From positions 1 through 21,305 of IMG/VR virus record IMGVR_UViG_3300005827_000213: a stretch of DNA of 21,305 nucleotides; one strand, 5' to 3'. The DNA comes from a virus. The notes beneath the pieces were generated by a model that made no database searches, had not been told where the DNA came from, and saw only the letters and a list, made by a program, of their open reading frames with translations. This document shows positions 6,772-15,950 of the stretch, piece after piece (the first letter of the stretch is position 1; each line of letters starts with the position of its first letter). The position numbers and the translations under genes are program-made.

Positions 6772-8105
6772 CAGCCGCCACCCATCATGTTGGCGATGAC
6801 GTTGTAGTAGTTGAGCCGCTGGTACGCCTGGTATTCCTCTTTGTTCTTGCCCTTGGTCATGTTCTCAGCGATCAACGTGGGATCAACGTCAGTCGGATCG
6901 GTCACCGTTGTCACATCCCCGTCACGCTGGTAGGTGGAGGTCACGATTGACGGGTCCGCTTCCTGCCGGCTGTGCAGCTTCTGCACATAGTCGTCAATCT
7001 GCGCCTCGGTGGGTGCCCGACCCAACAGGTTCTGCATCATCGTCCGCAGCGCGTTACGCGCATCGGCCCGCGAAGTCTTGGAGATCCGCTTGGACACCCG
7101 CACCGGGTCGAACGGTTCCGCCCCATCCACCCCGTCGACCCCGATGTCTAGGCCGGCCTTCTTGGCGGCGGCAACCATCTTGATTCGGGATGACAGGTAG
7201 GCAGCCAACGGCATCCCCGACAGGTTCGCCTGTGTCAACGCCTGCTCGTACGTTGCTATCGCTTCACTGGTGGTGCGGTTGATCAGGTCCAAGTTGTCAG
7301 CGCCAGGGATGGCAGCCGCTTTCATCTGCTGCACCAGCTGCGCGTACGCCACCTCATCCATTGTGGTGATCTGGTACTGCTCACCTTCGTCATACTGTGG
7401 CGTACCCCAACCGCGAGCCAGTTTCTTTTCGTAGTCCGCTGCCGCCTTCGTCAACCGGGTCGTCGGGTGCCCGGTCTGTGGCCCGGCAACGGCCGGTTCG
7501 AGCGCATCCCGTTTGGTGTAGAGCGGCAGGTCCACCTGGAAGTTTCTGACCAGAGCATCCAGCTCATCCGGTGACGCACCCAAGCCTTGCTGTTGCAGCG
7601 CGTACTCCTCGGATCCAAGCCAGTTGTCGCCTGCCTGCCTGGTCGGTGACGGCGGCAGAATGATCGGATCACTGGTGAAGGACGCGGACGCAGCGGCCCG
7701 AAGATCCCGCCGGCCCTGCCGGGTGGCAGCCTTGACATCCCGTGCGACCTGATTCTTGTACGCGGACGCACCGGCCTTGACCACCTCGATCTTGTCAACG
7801 GTTTCCGCCGGCACCCGAACCCAGGTTGCCTCCGTTGCTGGTACACCAATGTCGCGGTACCGGATTGCTGACTGCGCTTCCTGCAAGGCGTCCACGGTTC
7901 CGTCATCGTTGAACCGGTAGGTGACCGGCACCCCTTCGGCGTTCGGGTACACGATGGTTCTCGGCACCGTGGGGGTGGGCACCATCGGGCCGAACGGGGT
8001 ACGGATGAAGCGGGTGGGCATGGTGCCAACCCCGGCTGAGCTGGCCCGCCGAAGCATGGCAACGATGCCGCCCTGTGGGTCTGCTGGCCCAGTGTAAGAA
8101 CTCAC
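6771..8105 (-). CDS. 444-residue phage virion protein of unknown role
   Basis: GTG start at 8105, overlapping the stop of the giant gene as GTGA. The N-terminus (SSYTGPADPQGGIVAM...) leads into a Pro-rich region (MVPTPTVPRTIVYP) and a helical charged body (AYKNQVARDVKAATRQGRRDLRAA). Near 345-375 is ARNALRTMMQNLLGRAPTEAQIDDYVQKL, a helical LGR-PT motif often met in actinophage structural proteins; the tail ends YYNVIANMMGGG. There is no enzyme motif, signal peptide or cysteine. It is linked by overlap on both sides to the giant protein and the M23 fusion, so it is probably made in step with them and part of the same internal or tail complex. I cannot name a family. Confidence 0.65.
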   Translation of the reverse strand: MSSYTGPADPQGGIVAMLRRASSAGVGTMPTRFIRTPFGPMVPTPTVPRTIVYPNAEGVPVTYRFNDDGTVDALQEAQSAIRYRDIGVPATEATWVRVPAETVDKIEVVKAGASAYKNQVARDVKAATRQGRRDLRAAASASFTSDPIILPPSPTRQAGDNWLGSEEYALQQQGLGASPDELDALVRNFQVDLPLYTKRDALEPAVAGPQTGHPTTRLTKAAADYEKKLARGWGTPQYDEGEQYQITTMDEVAYAQLVQQMKAAAIPGADNLDLINRTTSEAIATYEQALTQANLSGMPLAAYLSSRIKMVAAAKKAGLDIGVDGVDGAEPFDPVRVSKRISKTSRADARNALRTMMQNLLGRAPTEAQIDDYVQKLHSRQEADPSIVTSTYQRDGDVTTVTDPTDVDPTLIAENMTKGKNKEEYQAYQRLNYYNVIANMMGGG

Positions 8106-11100
8106 GCCGCCTCCTCGAACTGCTCAGCATCGAACTCGTAGCTGAGCAACCTGTCCCACGCCATTGTGAACGCAGGAACCTCCTGTGCCAAGGACTGACC
8201 CAGCGCGTACAGCTGCGGGGCCAGGTCCCTACCGTCACCGGTGCGGAAGTTGGACACCCCTTGTGCGCGCATCGCTGACCTAGCCTTGAAGTATGTCGAC
8301 AGGGCTTCACCAATCGGTGAGGCGAGAACCTTCTTGTCCCGCGACGCCTGCTCTAGCTCCAAGATCATTACCGCTGTGCCTGATCCCAGGTCAGGGATGC
8401 GGGAGTAACCGGGGAACTTGAGTTCCAGCATCGACTGGTAGGCGCGCATCTGATCGGACTGGGCCTCGTCCGGGCTTTCCCCAATCTGGTCCCGGTACGA
8501 CTGGTAAAGGGCTTGGCCTAGCCGCTGGTTGGCGGTCTCCACCAACAGCGACGGGTCGACCAAGGTGCGGCTGCCCTGCCGGGTCATACCGGCATAGGCC
8601 GGGTAGTAGAACTCGCTGCCCGGTTCGGGCACCAACAGCCCCCAGGTTCGTGAGTACTTGCCGACCAGATCGTTGTTGTTCCGCATCCAGTCGTACGTTT
8701 CCCTGGTGGGGGAAGCGAACCCGGTCGACTCCGATTTGGCACCGGCCATCAGGTACAGCGAGGAACCGAAGTCCTTGAGGAACCGCAGCAGCCCCTGCTG
8801 GTAGCCGTACCCACCCTCAGCCGGGTCACGCTCGTAGTCACGCAGAATCGCGGCCAGCTTCGTCTGGTAGACCAGCTCACCGTTCCCGGTGACAGCTGCC
8901 TGCTCCGGCGAACCCATCGTCGGCAGGACGAACTGTGAGATCCCACGCAGGAAGTAGAGCCGGCGCGCCAGTGTTTCCGCGTCCGCCTGCAATGCGGCCG
9001 TCCCGTCAGCGGTGCCAGTGTTGTACTTGCCGGTCGACGCCAAGTAAATCTGTGCCGCCTGATTGGCTGACGCAAGCTGTGACTTCTGCTCAGGGGTGAT
9101 CGGGTGAACGGACACCAACAGTTTGCGCACCCACGCCGGTGTCACGGAGTCAACGACTGCGTTACCCAGTCCGCCCTTGACATCCACACCGGGTCCGCCG
9201 AATGGGGCGATGAAGTTGAGTAGGTCCTCCTGCCACCCTGGTTGGTTCAGCAGCTGGGTTGCCGGCCCTGTCACAATCGGCCCGAACCCTGGCTGAATCT
9301 GACCGATCAGGTTGAGCCCTGACACGGGTGCCGGGAACATGACCTCGGGTGAATCCCCTGACGCCATGCCCATTGTGAGGAACTGCTGGAACTGTTGCGG
9401 CATCGGCCACGCGAACGACTCGTCACCAGTAGTGGCGTCCTTGAAGAAGAATCCTTGGTGCTCATCGTGCGGGGTGCCGGTGGCTTCGTAGACCGCCGAC
9501 GACCCTGGTTGCTGCGCCCCGTAGATGGCGTGAGCCATCCGGTCCAGCACCTTCGGATTGTCGATGACCAGCTTTGTCCACGTCTTGAACACTTCGGCCC
9601 ACGCCGACCCGAATGGTGCGACGATGCGGGCCGCATCCCAAAAGTGGGTCTTGTCGGCGGTGTCGTACAGCAGCTCCTGCACCTTGTCGAGCGCCCTGGT
9701 CTTAGCCATCGCGTCAATGTCACTCTTGGTCATGTGCGCGTACTGCGGGTCACGCTTGGCTAGTGCTTTGCGGATCGCCTTGGCTTGTGGCTTCGGGACC
9801 TGCACCTTGTCGAGCTGCTTCTCGATGGCAGCGGCAGCCTCATCGGTGGCGACAGTGGCGAACTCGGCCACCCGATCCCAGTACTCCTGGCGGAACACGG
9901 GGGACCGGGACAGGTAGTTGGTGGGTCGGGAGTTGAGGAAGGAGAACATGGCGGTGACGGCCCGGTCCCGAATCTTCGTGTCCGCCTTGGACAGCAGCTC
10001 CTTGGGGGCCACCACTTTGTCCGGTCGGGTGTCGAGCCGGGTGTAGTTGCGCAGCTCAGCGATGAAGTCACCCTTGCCACCGGCGTTGTAGACCTGACCG
10101 CCGCGACCGTGCGACGGGTCAACGAACATGCGCACCTCGTCGCCGTTCTTCTTCACAAGGTGACCGCGTTTGATCACACCGACCAGCGCCGGATCCATCT
10201 GTGCGGTGGCGTACCGAACCTGATCCTCAAGCTCCTGTGCGAACCGGGCCATCCCGTCCACGTTCCCCAACGACTGCGAGAACTCTGGCCGGTGCTTGGC
10301 CGATGCCTCACGCAGCGACAACACGTACTCTTTGCCGGTGGCGTGGTTCTCCATCCACCACACGGTCTTTTCCATATCGGTGCCGTTCTTGGCAAGAGCC
10401 TCAGGCATCGACACCAGCTCGTCCTCGGTGAACCCACCGACCAGCCGGCGCGCCACCGGGTCGCCGTGCAGCTTGCCCAGGGTGAACATCCACCCCTTGA
10501 CGTACAGCGGAGACTCGACACCGACCGGCTCGTGGTAGTTGCCGACGAACTTCATCGCATCGTTGTTGTCCAACAGCAGTCGGGAGTTGACCAGCGCGTT
10601 CGAGTAGGCGTTCGGCTCAGGGTCAGCGGCCAGGTCCCGCCACGAACGACCCATCAGGTCATGCGACTTGTTGCCCTTGATCGAGTGGAGGATGAACTGA
10701 ATCGGGTGACTGTAGATGTTGGCGTACCCGGATGCGTACAGTCGGCCCTGCTCCTCCAACATGACCCTCACCGGGTAGGCGATACGGGCCAATGCCGTCA
10801 CCTTGAAGAACGTGTTGTACCCGTCAGCACCCCGGATCACCCCATCCAGTGCTTTGGAACGGGTCAGGTCGAACCCTGACGCTGCCGCCCGACCGATGAA
10901 TCCGGTGATCCTGGTGATCTCACGCGGGTTGGGCAACGCCAGCACGTTGTCCATGTAGTCGCCCAAGATCATCGGGCCGGGGATTACCGCATCGTTGTCC
11001 GCCAGGGCTGTGCCGGGAACGTGACCACGCACACCGGGGTCCTTGGTGTGGTACGCCGCAATCTGCTCCTGGTTCTCACGCAGGAACGTCGTCAACTTGA

Positions 11101-14100
11101 AAGCTATCGCGTCAACCTCGGCCGGGTCCTTGCCCTGCCTAGTCCACGCCCTTTCCAGGTGGTGCTTGAGCGTGGCGTTGATCGCCTTGAAGGTTTCCTC
11201 GTAGACAGTCTTGCGGCCGTACTGGGTGGACTTGTCAACCATCGACCCCAGCACCTTGTCACGCTCGGCCGCTGGCACCCGTGCCGCCATCATCCAGTTG
11301 TGCGCCTCACGCAGCGCCTGGTCCGCATCGTTGAGGTTGACGTACTGGCCCGGCATGACGTGGAACAACCGAATGTCCGACAGCTGCCGCTTGAACCCTG
11401 GCGCGTGCAGCAGCGCCGCGTCGACACCGTTGAGCACAGCATCCTTGCCGGCCCCACGGACAGCGATCTGCTGAATGTCCTTGGTGGCGGTGAACCGCAA
11501 CAGCTCCTCGGTCACATCATCGACAGTGTTGGCGTGACGCAGCGCACGCAGCACTACGGCCGGCTGCCACCCGATCAGCTTGATCAGCTGCTCCACCGAA
11601 TCGGTGGCGGCGATCTTCTCCTTGAGCGGGATCCGCTTGTCCGAGGTGACCCACTTGTAGAACCGTTCCGGCACCACGGATCGGCGCACACCAGCATCCG
11701 ACACGCCGGCCTCAGCCTTGTGTGGCGGTGTCGCATCCCCTGCCTTGAGTACCTGATTCAGCTCGTCAGCTGCTTCACGGCTGTACTCGCCGGCCATCGG
11801 CTTACGCAGCACCTCACGGCCATCAGCGGTGGGCTCGTAATGCCAGCCCCTGTCCAGCATCCGTTGCCGCTGCGACTGCCACGCATCCCACTGTTCCTGT
11901 GGCACCGTGGACGGGCGCTGCGCCGGAACATCGAACCCGATCATGTTGTCGTACAGGTTCTCCTGAGTACCGGACAGCCGCACACCAAACTGCCGCTCAT
12001 CCCAGTTGTCAATGACCTGTGTGGTGCGGTCGGCAACCTTCCTACGGGTGACCGGTTGCGACTTCCACTTGCTCGGTTCGACCACCTCATAGACGGCTTT
12101 GCCGGTGCTGTCGGACCACTTCACCGCGTCGTACTTGCCCAAGAACACCTTGTCGACAAGCATTTCCATTTCGCGGGCCGACCGCAGCGCCGACTCGCCT
12201 TGCGCTTCCGGCAGTACCCGGTTCAGCTCCTCGAACGCACGAACCAACTTCTCGATGTCAGGGTTGACAAGGTTCTCATCAACCTTGCGCAATGCCACCG
12301 TCACCGCGTCAGGGAGTTCGCCACCAAGAGCTTCCTCGATCTTGTTGAGCCGGCCACCGATGTAGTCCCGCAACGGTTCGGCCACATCCGGGTCGTCAAG
12401 GTCAGCCACCTTGGCCGGCCGGTTCGGCTTGAAGTTCATGGCGACAGCGCGTGCGCCATCCATGTTGTCGTCAATGATCTTCGGGTCGGTCACCAACGCA
12501 CGGGTGGTACCGAACAGCCGGAACTGGGGGAATGCTGCCTGCCCCTTGCCGGCGCGCACACCCACATCGGCCAGCTCAGCCCCGTACAGCGGCAATCCAG
12601 GCTCAGCTGTTGCCACCTTGGCCCTGGCCGCTTCGTGCGCCCGACGTGAGTAGTCAATGGTCTGGTCGAACCCTTGGTACATCTCAGCTTCGAGTTCACC
12701 GTACGGGTCACGTTTGATCCCAGGGATGGTGACATAGGGCTTGGTGCCGGTGCCCTTGACCCGCTCCTTGGTGATTCGTCGCACCCGACCGGGGTTGACG
12801 ACGTTGCCCTCATCGTCAACAACCCGACCAACCACCTTGTCGTACGGGGTGACCGTCCGCCATTCGGTGTTGGCCTTGAGCTTGACGTACTCACCGTTCG
12901 CTTTGGCCCGCCGCCACTCCGCCGGGTCGATCCCGTTGGCGATCAGCAGGTCATTGAACGGTGACGCATCGGCAGCACCGCCCACGATCTTCGCCTGCAT
13001 CGTGTCGCCCACCATTGCCGCCCGCAACGGACCCTGGTTCAGCCACATCCCCAGCTGCTCGGGGTCAGAGGAGGCGTTGATAAACCACTCGACCGGCACC
13101 TCACCCTCAAGAACCGCCCGCTCTTGCGCCTTCTTGGGCAGGGACGCAATCGACAGACCAACCTCGGTCATCTGTAGCTGCTCATCCAGCTCGTCAATGG
13201 CCTGCAACAGACGGGGTTTGCGCTGCTTACGGATCTCAGCCTCAACCTGCTTGGTGAGGGTTTCCACCTCCTTGGCCTCATCGAAGTCACCCAGGTCACG
13301 CGGGGCCGGCCATGCGTTCAGCGGCTCCTCCCGGTACACCGACTGGCGGACCTGCTCCGCCCCAAGCTGGGTGTCCACCCCACCTTTCAGACTGTCGGTG
13401 CGGTACATCACCCGTGCGTTGTCCAGTGGCACCACCTCGTCCAGCATGGTGGCGTCGGTCACCGCAGCAATGGGCTGACGGTCGAACAGCTCCTGTGTGC
13501 GTAGCGGCCGAACCTCGGACAGTGTTGCCAGGAACGTGCCGAACCCAAGATCGGCCGAAACGGTGTCGGTGTAGTTCGCCAACGGTTGCGTCATCGAGTC
13601 CACAGCAGGACCGAACGTGCGTGTCACCTCACCGGTGGCCTCATCCACTTGATCAACGAATGGGCTGACCCGTTCCGCGTCGGCGGGAAGCATCTGGTCG
13701 GGTCGGTACAGCGACACGTTGCGCCTGGTGCCGATCACGTTCCCGGTCTGGTCCTTCACCGGGATGTTGCGGACCACCCGCCGCCAACCCTCCTGGTTGA
13801 CGAGCTTGTCGAGTTCGACATTCATGGGATGGCCGGCAGGGATGGCCTCGGTCACGTCGATCTGGACCATGCGTGCCCGCATATCGGGCAGCGACACGCC
13901 GGTGGGGATCACGTTGGAGGAGTAGCCGGCTTTGAGTTCGTCCGCCCAGCCGGTCGCCGGGTCAGTGTCGATGTAGCCCTGCACCCCAGTCGGCTCGAAC
14001 TTCACCCTCACCGGGTCCGGGGCGTCCATCTTGCGGCGACTACGCAACCGCAACCCGGCCGCTTCGGCGGGTTTGTTGGAGCCGCGCAGCACCGCCAGCA

Positions 14101-15553
14101 CCCCAGGTTCGGACGATGACCCTGCCGCATACCAAGCCGGTGCCCACTGTTCCAGCTGGCCGGCCTGATCGGCTGCCCGTGGTGCCTGATCCCAGCTGGG
14201 AAGCTTGAACTGGGTGGCAGGGGCGACATCCTCCAATGTGGTGGCCGCAGCAGCCGCATTGTCCACGTCGGACAGCTCCACGAACGTCTTGCCCTTGGCC
14301 CAATCAACTACCTGAATGGTGTTCTGGAACGCTTTGGCACCGGGAATGGCACGGGTGACTGCCCGAATGGTGCCGGCCGGCATGTAGGTGGACGGGTCCA
14401 GGGCGAGCGCACCGGTCGCATCGACCAGCCCGGATGCCAGCTTGTACGGGGTGGACCCTGGTTGCAGGATCAACGATGCCAGGGTGCGGCCGGCGGTGGC
14501 CGGATCCTCACCGATCTGGTTGGCGTACCACACGGTGTCCCGCACCCGCTTGGTCGCTTCCACCTGACCACCCATAAACCAGCCTTCACCGGCCCGCATT
14601 TCACCGGTGCGCCACAGCTCACGGCTGGCCTCAGCGAAGGTGGTCTCATCCCAGCCCTCATCCCAGCCGACACCAACACCGGCAGCACCCACGGCGGCGA
14701 TCTTCTCCAAGTTGGAGAGGGTGTCGTAGTTGCCGTCAGACCAGTCCTTGAGGTTCGCCCGGATGGAAGCGTTGTACGCCTCCCACGGGGCGGACAGGGT
14801 GGCGAACGTGCCACGGGAGAACCACTTGACCGCATCGAACGCATCGGACAGGAAGTTGCCGTCGCTGCCCGCAACGTCAGCCTCAGCGGCAAGCACTTCC
14901 CGCAACGGCATGATCAGCTCGTCGTCGGTCAACGAATGGAACTGGCTGCCGTCCCAGCGGGCCGTGGTGACAGCACCCAGGTCGAACCCTCGGGTGACCA
15001 GATTGTTCGCCAAATCCGCATCGGACAACGAGTAGTTGAGGGAGGCGTATTCGGCCGCATCTTTCGGTGCCAGGGTGGCAACACCCTTGTCAGGGGTGGC
15101 AGGGGTGACCGCACCGGGGGTGGCTGACTGGACTGCCAACGATGCTGCCCGTAGCGCCGCCGTTGACGCCACCGGTAGCCCACTCATCCCCAACGCGAAC
15201 CCGGTGTCCGCCCCGACGAACGGCATTGACAAGCCGATCTCGTTGATTCGGGCAGCTGTCAACGCATAGTTGCCGTCCTCATCGGCAGCCATGACCTGTG
15301 ACATTGCCCGCAACCGGCGGGTGTTGGCTTGTGCCGCCTGTAGCCCTGCCGCCACATCCCTTGGGTGGGCTGGTGCCCCCGACTTCACCCACCGGACGAA
15401 CGGTTCGGCTGCCTGAGCCGACGCCCACCCGCCACCACCGCCTTGACGGTAGTTCGCTGACACCCGTGGGGCACCACCGAAACCGGGAATGGACACCTCC
15501 TGGTCGGCTGAGCCGTCGACCAACTCCTCCAAGGAGGGGAACTGCTCAGTCAC
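8102..15553 (-). CDS. giant 2483-residue virion protein, probably internal/ejected
   Basis: One uninterrupted frame from a GTG at 15553, three bases after the previous stop, to 8102. It occupies 35% of the window. Visible parts: a Gly-rich N-terminus (GGGGGW at 38-43); a weakly hydrophobic Ala-rich stretch around 113-148; GLVDATGALALDPSTYM at 375-391, a motif type I have seen near the start of large phage internal proteins; charged helices 760-900; a mixed region 1560-1620; and PFGSAWAEVFKTW at 1980-1992 within a helical C-terminal third. I see no HExxH peptidase motif, no Walker A and no convincing T7-type polymerase motif set. It contains no cysteine. It lies between portal and wall-cleaving proteins, so a packaged protein ejected with the DNA, or a large portal-vertex/tail protein, is the best inference. 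It could also be a multidomain polyvalent protein. Confidence 0.65.
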   Translation of the reverse strand: MTEQFPSLEELVDGSADQEVSIPGFGGAPRVSANYRQGGGGGWASAQAAEPFVRWVKSGAPAHPRDVAAGLQAAQANTRRLRAMSQVMAADEDGNYALTAARINEIGLSMPFVGADTGFALGMSGLPVASTAALRAASLAVQSATPGAVTPATPDKGVATLAPKDAAEYASLNYSLSDADLANNLVTRGFDLGAVTTARWDGSQFHSLTDDELIMPLREVLAAEADVAGSDGNFLSDAFDAVKWFSRGTFATLSAPWEAYNASIRANLKDWSDGNYDTLSNLEKIAAVGAAGVGVGWDEGWDETTFAEASRELWRTGEMRAGEGWFMGGQVEATKRVRDTVWYANQIGEDPATAGRTLASLILQPGSTPYKLASGLVDATGALALDPSTYMPAGTIRAVTRAIPGAKAFQNTIQVVDWAKGKTFVELSDVDNAAAAATTLEDVAPATQFKLPSWDQAPRAADQAGQLEQWAPAWYAAGSSSEPGVLAVLRGSNKPAEAAGLRLRSRRKMDAPDPVRVKFEPTGVQGYIDTDPATGWADELKAGYSSNVIPTGVSLPDMRARMVQIDVTEAIPAGHPMNVELDKLVNQEGWRRVVRNIPVKDQTGNVIGTRRNVSLYRPDQMLPADAERVSPFVDQVDEATGEVTRTFGPAVDSMTQPLANYTDTVSADLGFGTFLATLSEVRPLRTQELFDRQPIAAVTDATMLDEVVPLDNARVMYRTDSLKGGVDTQLGAEQVRQSVYREEPLNAWPAPRDLGDFDEAKEVETLTKQVEAEIRKQRKPRLLQAIDELDEQLQMTEVGLSIASLPKKAQERAVLEGEVPVEWFINASSDPEQLGMWLNQGPLRAAMVGDTMQAKIVGGAADASPFNDLLIANGIDPAEWRRAKANGEYVKLKANTEWRTVTPYDKVVGRVVDDEGNVVNPGRVRRITKERVKGTGTKPYVTIPGIKRDPYGELEAEMYQGFDQTIDYSRRAHEAARAKVATAEPGLPLYGAELADVGVRAGKGQAAFPQFRLFGTTRALVTDPKIIDDNMDGARAVAMNFKPNRPAKVADLDDPDVAEPLRDYIGGRLNKIEEALGGELPDAVTVALRKVDENLVNPDIEKLVRAFEELNRVLPEAQGESALRSAREMEMLVDKVFLGKYDAVKWSDSTGKAVYEVVEPSKWKSQPVTRRKVADRTTQVIDNWDERQFGVRLSGTQENLYDNMIGFDVPAQRPSTVPQEQWDAWQSQRQRMLDRGWHYEPTADGREVLRKPMAGEYSREAADELNQVLKAGDATPPHKAEAGVSDAGVRRSVVPERFYKWVTSDKRIPLKEKIAATDSVEQLIKLIGWQPAVVLRALRHANTVDDVTEELLRFTATKDIQQIAVRGAGKDAVLNGVDAALLHAPGFKRQLSDIRLFHVMPGQYVNLNDADQALREAHNWMMAARVPAAERDKVLGSMVDKSTQYGRKTVYEETFKAINATLKHHLERAWTRQGKDPAEVDAIAFKLTTFLRENQEQIAAYHTKDPGVRGHVPGTALADNDAVIPGPMILGDYMDNVLALPNPREITRITGFIGRAAASGFDLTRSKALDGVIRGADGYNTFFKVTALARIAYPVRVMLEEQGRLYASGYANIYSHPIQFILHSIKGNKSHDLMGRSWRDLAADPEPNAYSNALVNSRLLLDNNDAMKFVGNYHEPVGVESPLYVKGWMFTLGKLHGDPVARRLVGGFTEDELVSMPEALAKNGTDMEKTVWWMENHATGKEYVLSLREASAKHRPEFSQSLGNVDGMARFAQELEDQVRYATAQMDPALVGVIKRGHLVKKNGDEVRMFVDPSHGRGGQVYNAGGKGDFIAELRNYTRLDTRPDKVVAPKELLSKADTKIRDRAVTAMFSFLNSRPTNYLSRSPVFRQEYWDRVAEFATVATDEAAAAIEKQLDKVQVPKPQAKAIRKALAKRDPQYAHMTKSDIDAMAKTRALDKVQELLYDTADKTHFWDAARIVAPFGSAWAEVFKTWTKLVIDNPKVLDRMAHAIYGAQQPGSSAVYEATGTPHDEHQGFFFKDATTGDESFAWPMPQQFQQFLTMGMASGDSPEVMFPAPVSGLNLIGQIQPGFGPIVTGPATQLLNQPGWQEDLLNFIAPFGGPGVDVKGGLGNAVVDSVTPAWVRKLLVSVHPITPEQKSQLASANQAAQIYLASTGKYNTGTADGTAALQADAETLARRLYFLRGISQFVLPTMGSPEQAAVTGNGELVYQTKLAAILRDYERDPAEGGYGYQQGLLRFLKDFGSSLYLMAGAKSESTGFASPTRETYDWMRNNNDLVGKYSRTWGLLVPEPGSEFYYPAYAGMTRQGSRTLVDPSLLVETANQRLGQALYQSYRDQIGESPDEAQSDQMRAYQSMLELKFPGYSRIPDLGSGTAVMILELEQASRDKKVLASPIGEALSTYFKARSAMRAQGVSNFRTGDGRDLAPQLYALGQSLAQEVPAFTMAWDRLLSYEFDAEQFEEAA

Positions 15554-15556
15554 GGC

Positions 15557-15949
15557 CTAGCCCCGCATCTGCTGGTAGTCGAGGAGCCGTTTGATTCCGG
15601 GGAACGGGAACGCCTGATACAGCGCCCGCAGCTCATCGACCCCTGGTTGCGGTGCCTGCATCCCTGGCGGGGTCGACAACGCTTCCGGGCCGGGTCCGGG
15701 GCCGGCGGCAATACCGGCGGTGACCGGTTCGTTGGGCCGTTGGGTTGGGTCCATCAACCCAGGGATCGAGTCAGGGTTCGGCAACGGTGCGGACTGCACC
15801 GGCATCGCCTGCTGGGAGCGGACCTGTTCGGCTTGCGCACCGTACGGTTGGCCGGGAATCTTCGCCATCGCCGGTTTCGGTGCGTTCAGGTCGGTGCGGT
15901 TGGAGTACGCCTTGCCTGGTGTTCCGTTCCTACGGCCACCGCGTGCCAT
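15557..15949 (-). CDS. proline-rich small conserved phage protein after portal
   Basis: 130 residues, starting one base after the portal stop with a GGAGGT ribosome site six bases upstream. It begins MARGGRRNGTPGKAYSNRTDL, a basic opening I recall from many actinophage proteins located next to the portal. The middle (about 35-105) is disordered and rich in Pro, Gln and Gly, and the end (YQAFPFPGIKRLLDYQQMRG) may form a helix. It has no cysteine, no membrane segment and no enzyme motif. Coupling to portal and to the giant gene suggests a head-assembly or portal-associated factor. The function is unknown. Confidence 0.7.
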   Translation of the reverse strand: MARGGRRNGTPGKAYSNRTDLNAPKPAMAKIPGQPYGAQAEQVRSQQAMPVQSAPLPNPDSIPGLMDPTQRPNEPVTAGIAAGPGPGPEALSTPPGMQAPQPGVDELRALYQAFPFPGIKRLLDYQQMRG

Positions 15950-15950
15950 T

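Noticed and set aside
9170-9182. TTGACATC-like sequences inside genes (also near 7730 and 16350) as further operator copies
   Set aside because: They share only the left half of the element, are not palindromic, and lie within coding sequence.
11021-12649. 542-residue plus-strand frame opposite the giant gene
   Set aside because: It is antisense to a coherent 2483-residue frame and has no domain pattern. Long antisense frames are common in high-GC DNA.
14900-14960. DGSQFHSL in the giant protein as a T7-type polymerase motif A
   Set aside because: The rest of the polymerase motif set (an RxxxKxxx...YG block and an HD motif in order and spacing) is not seen after it, so the match is likely chance.
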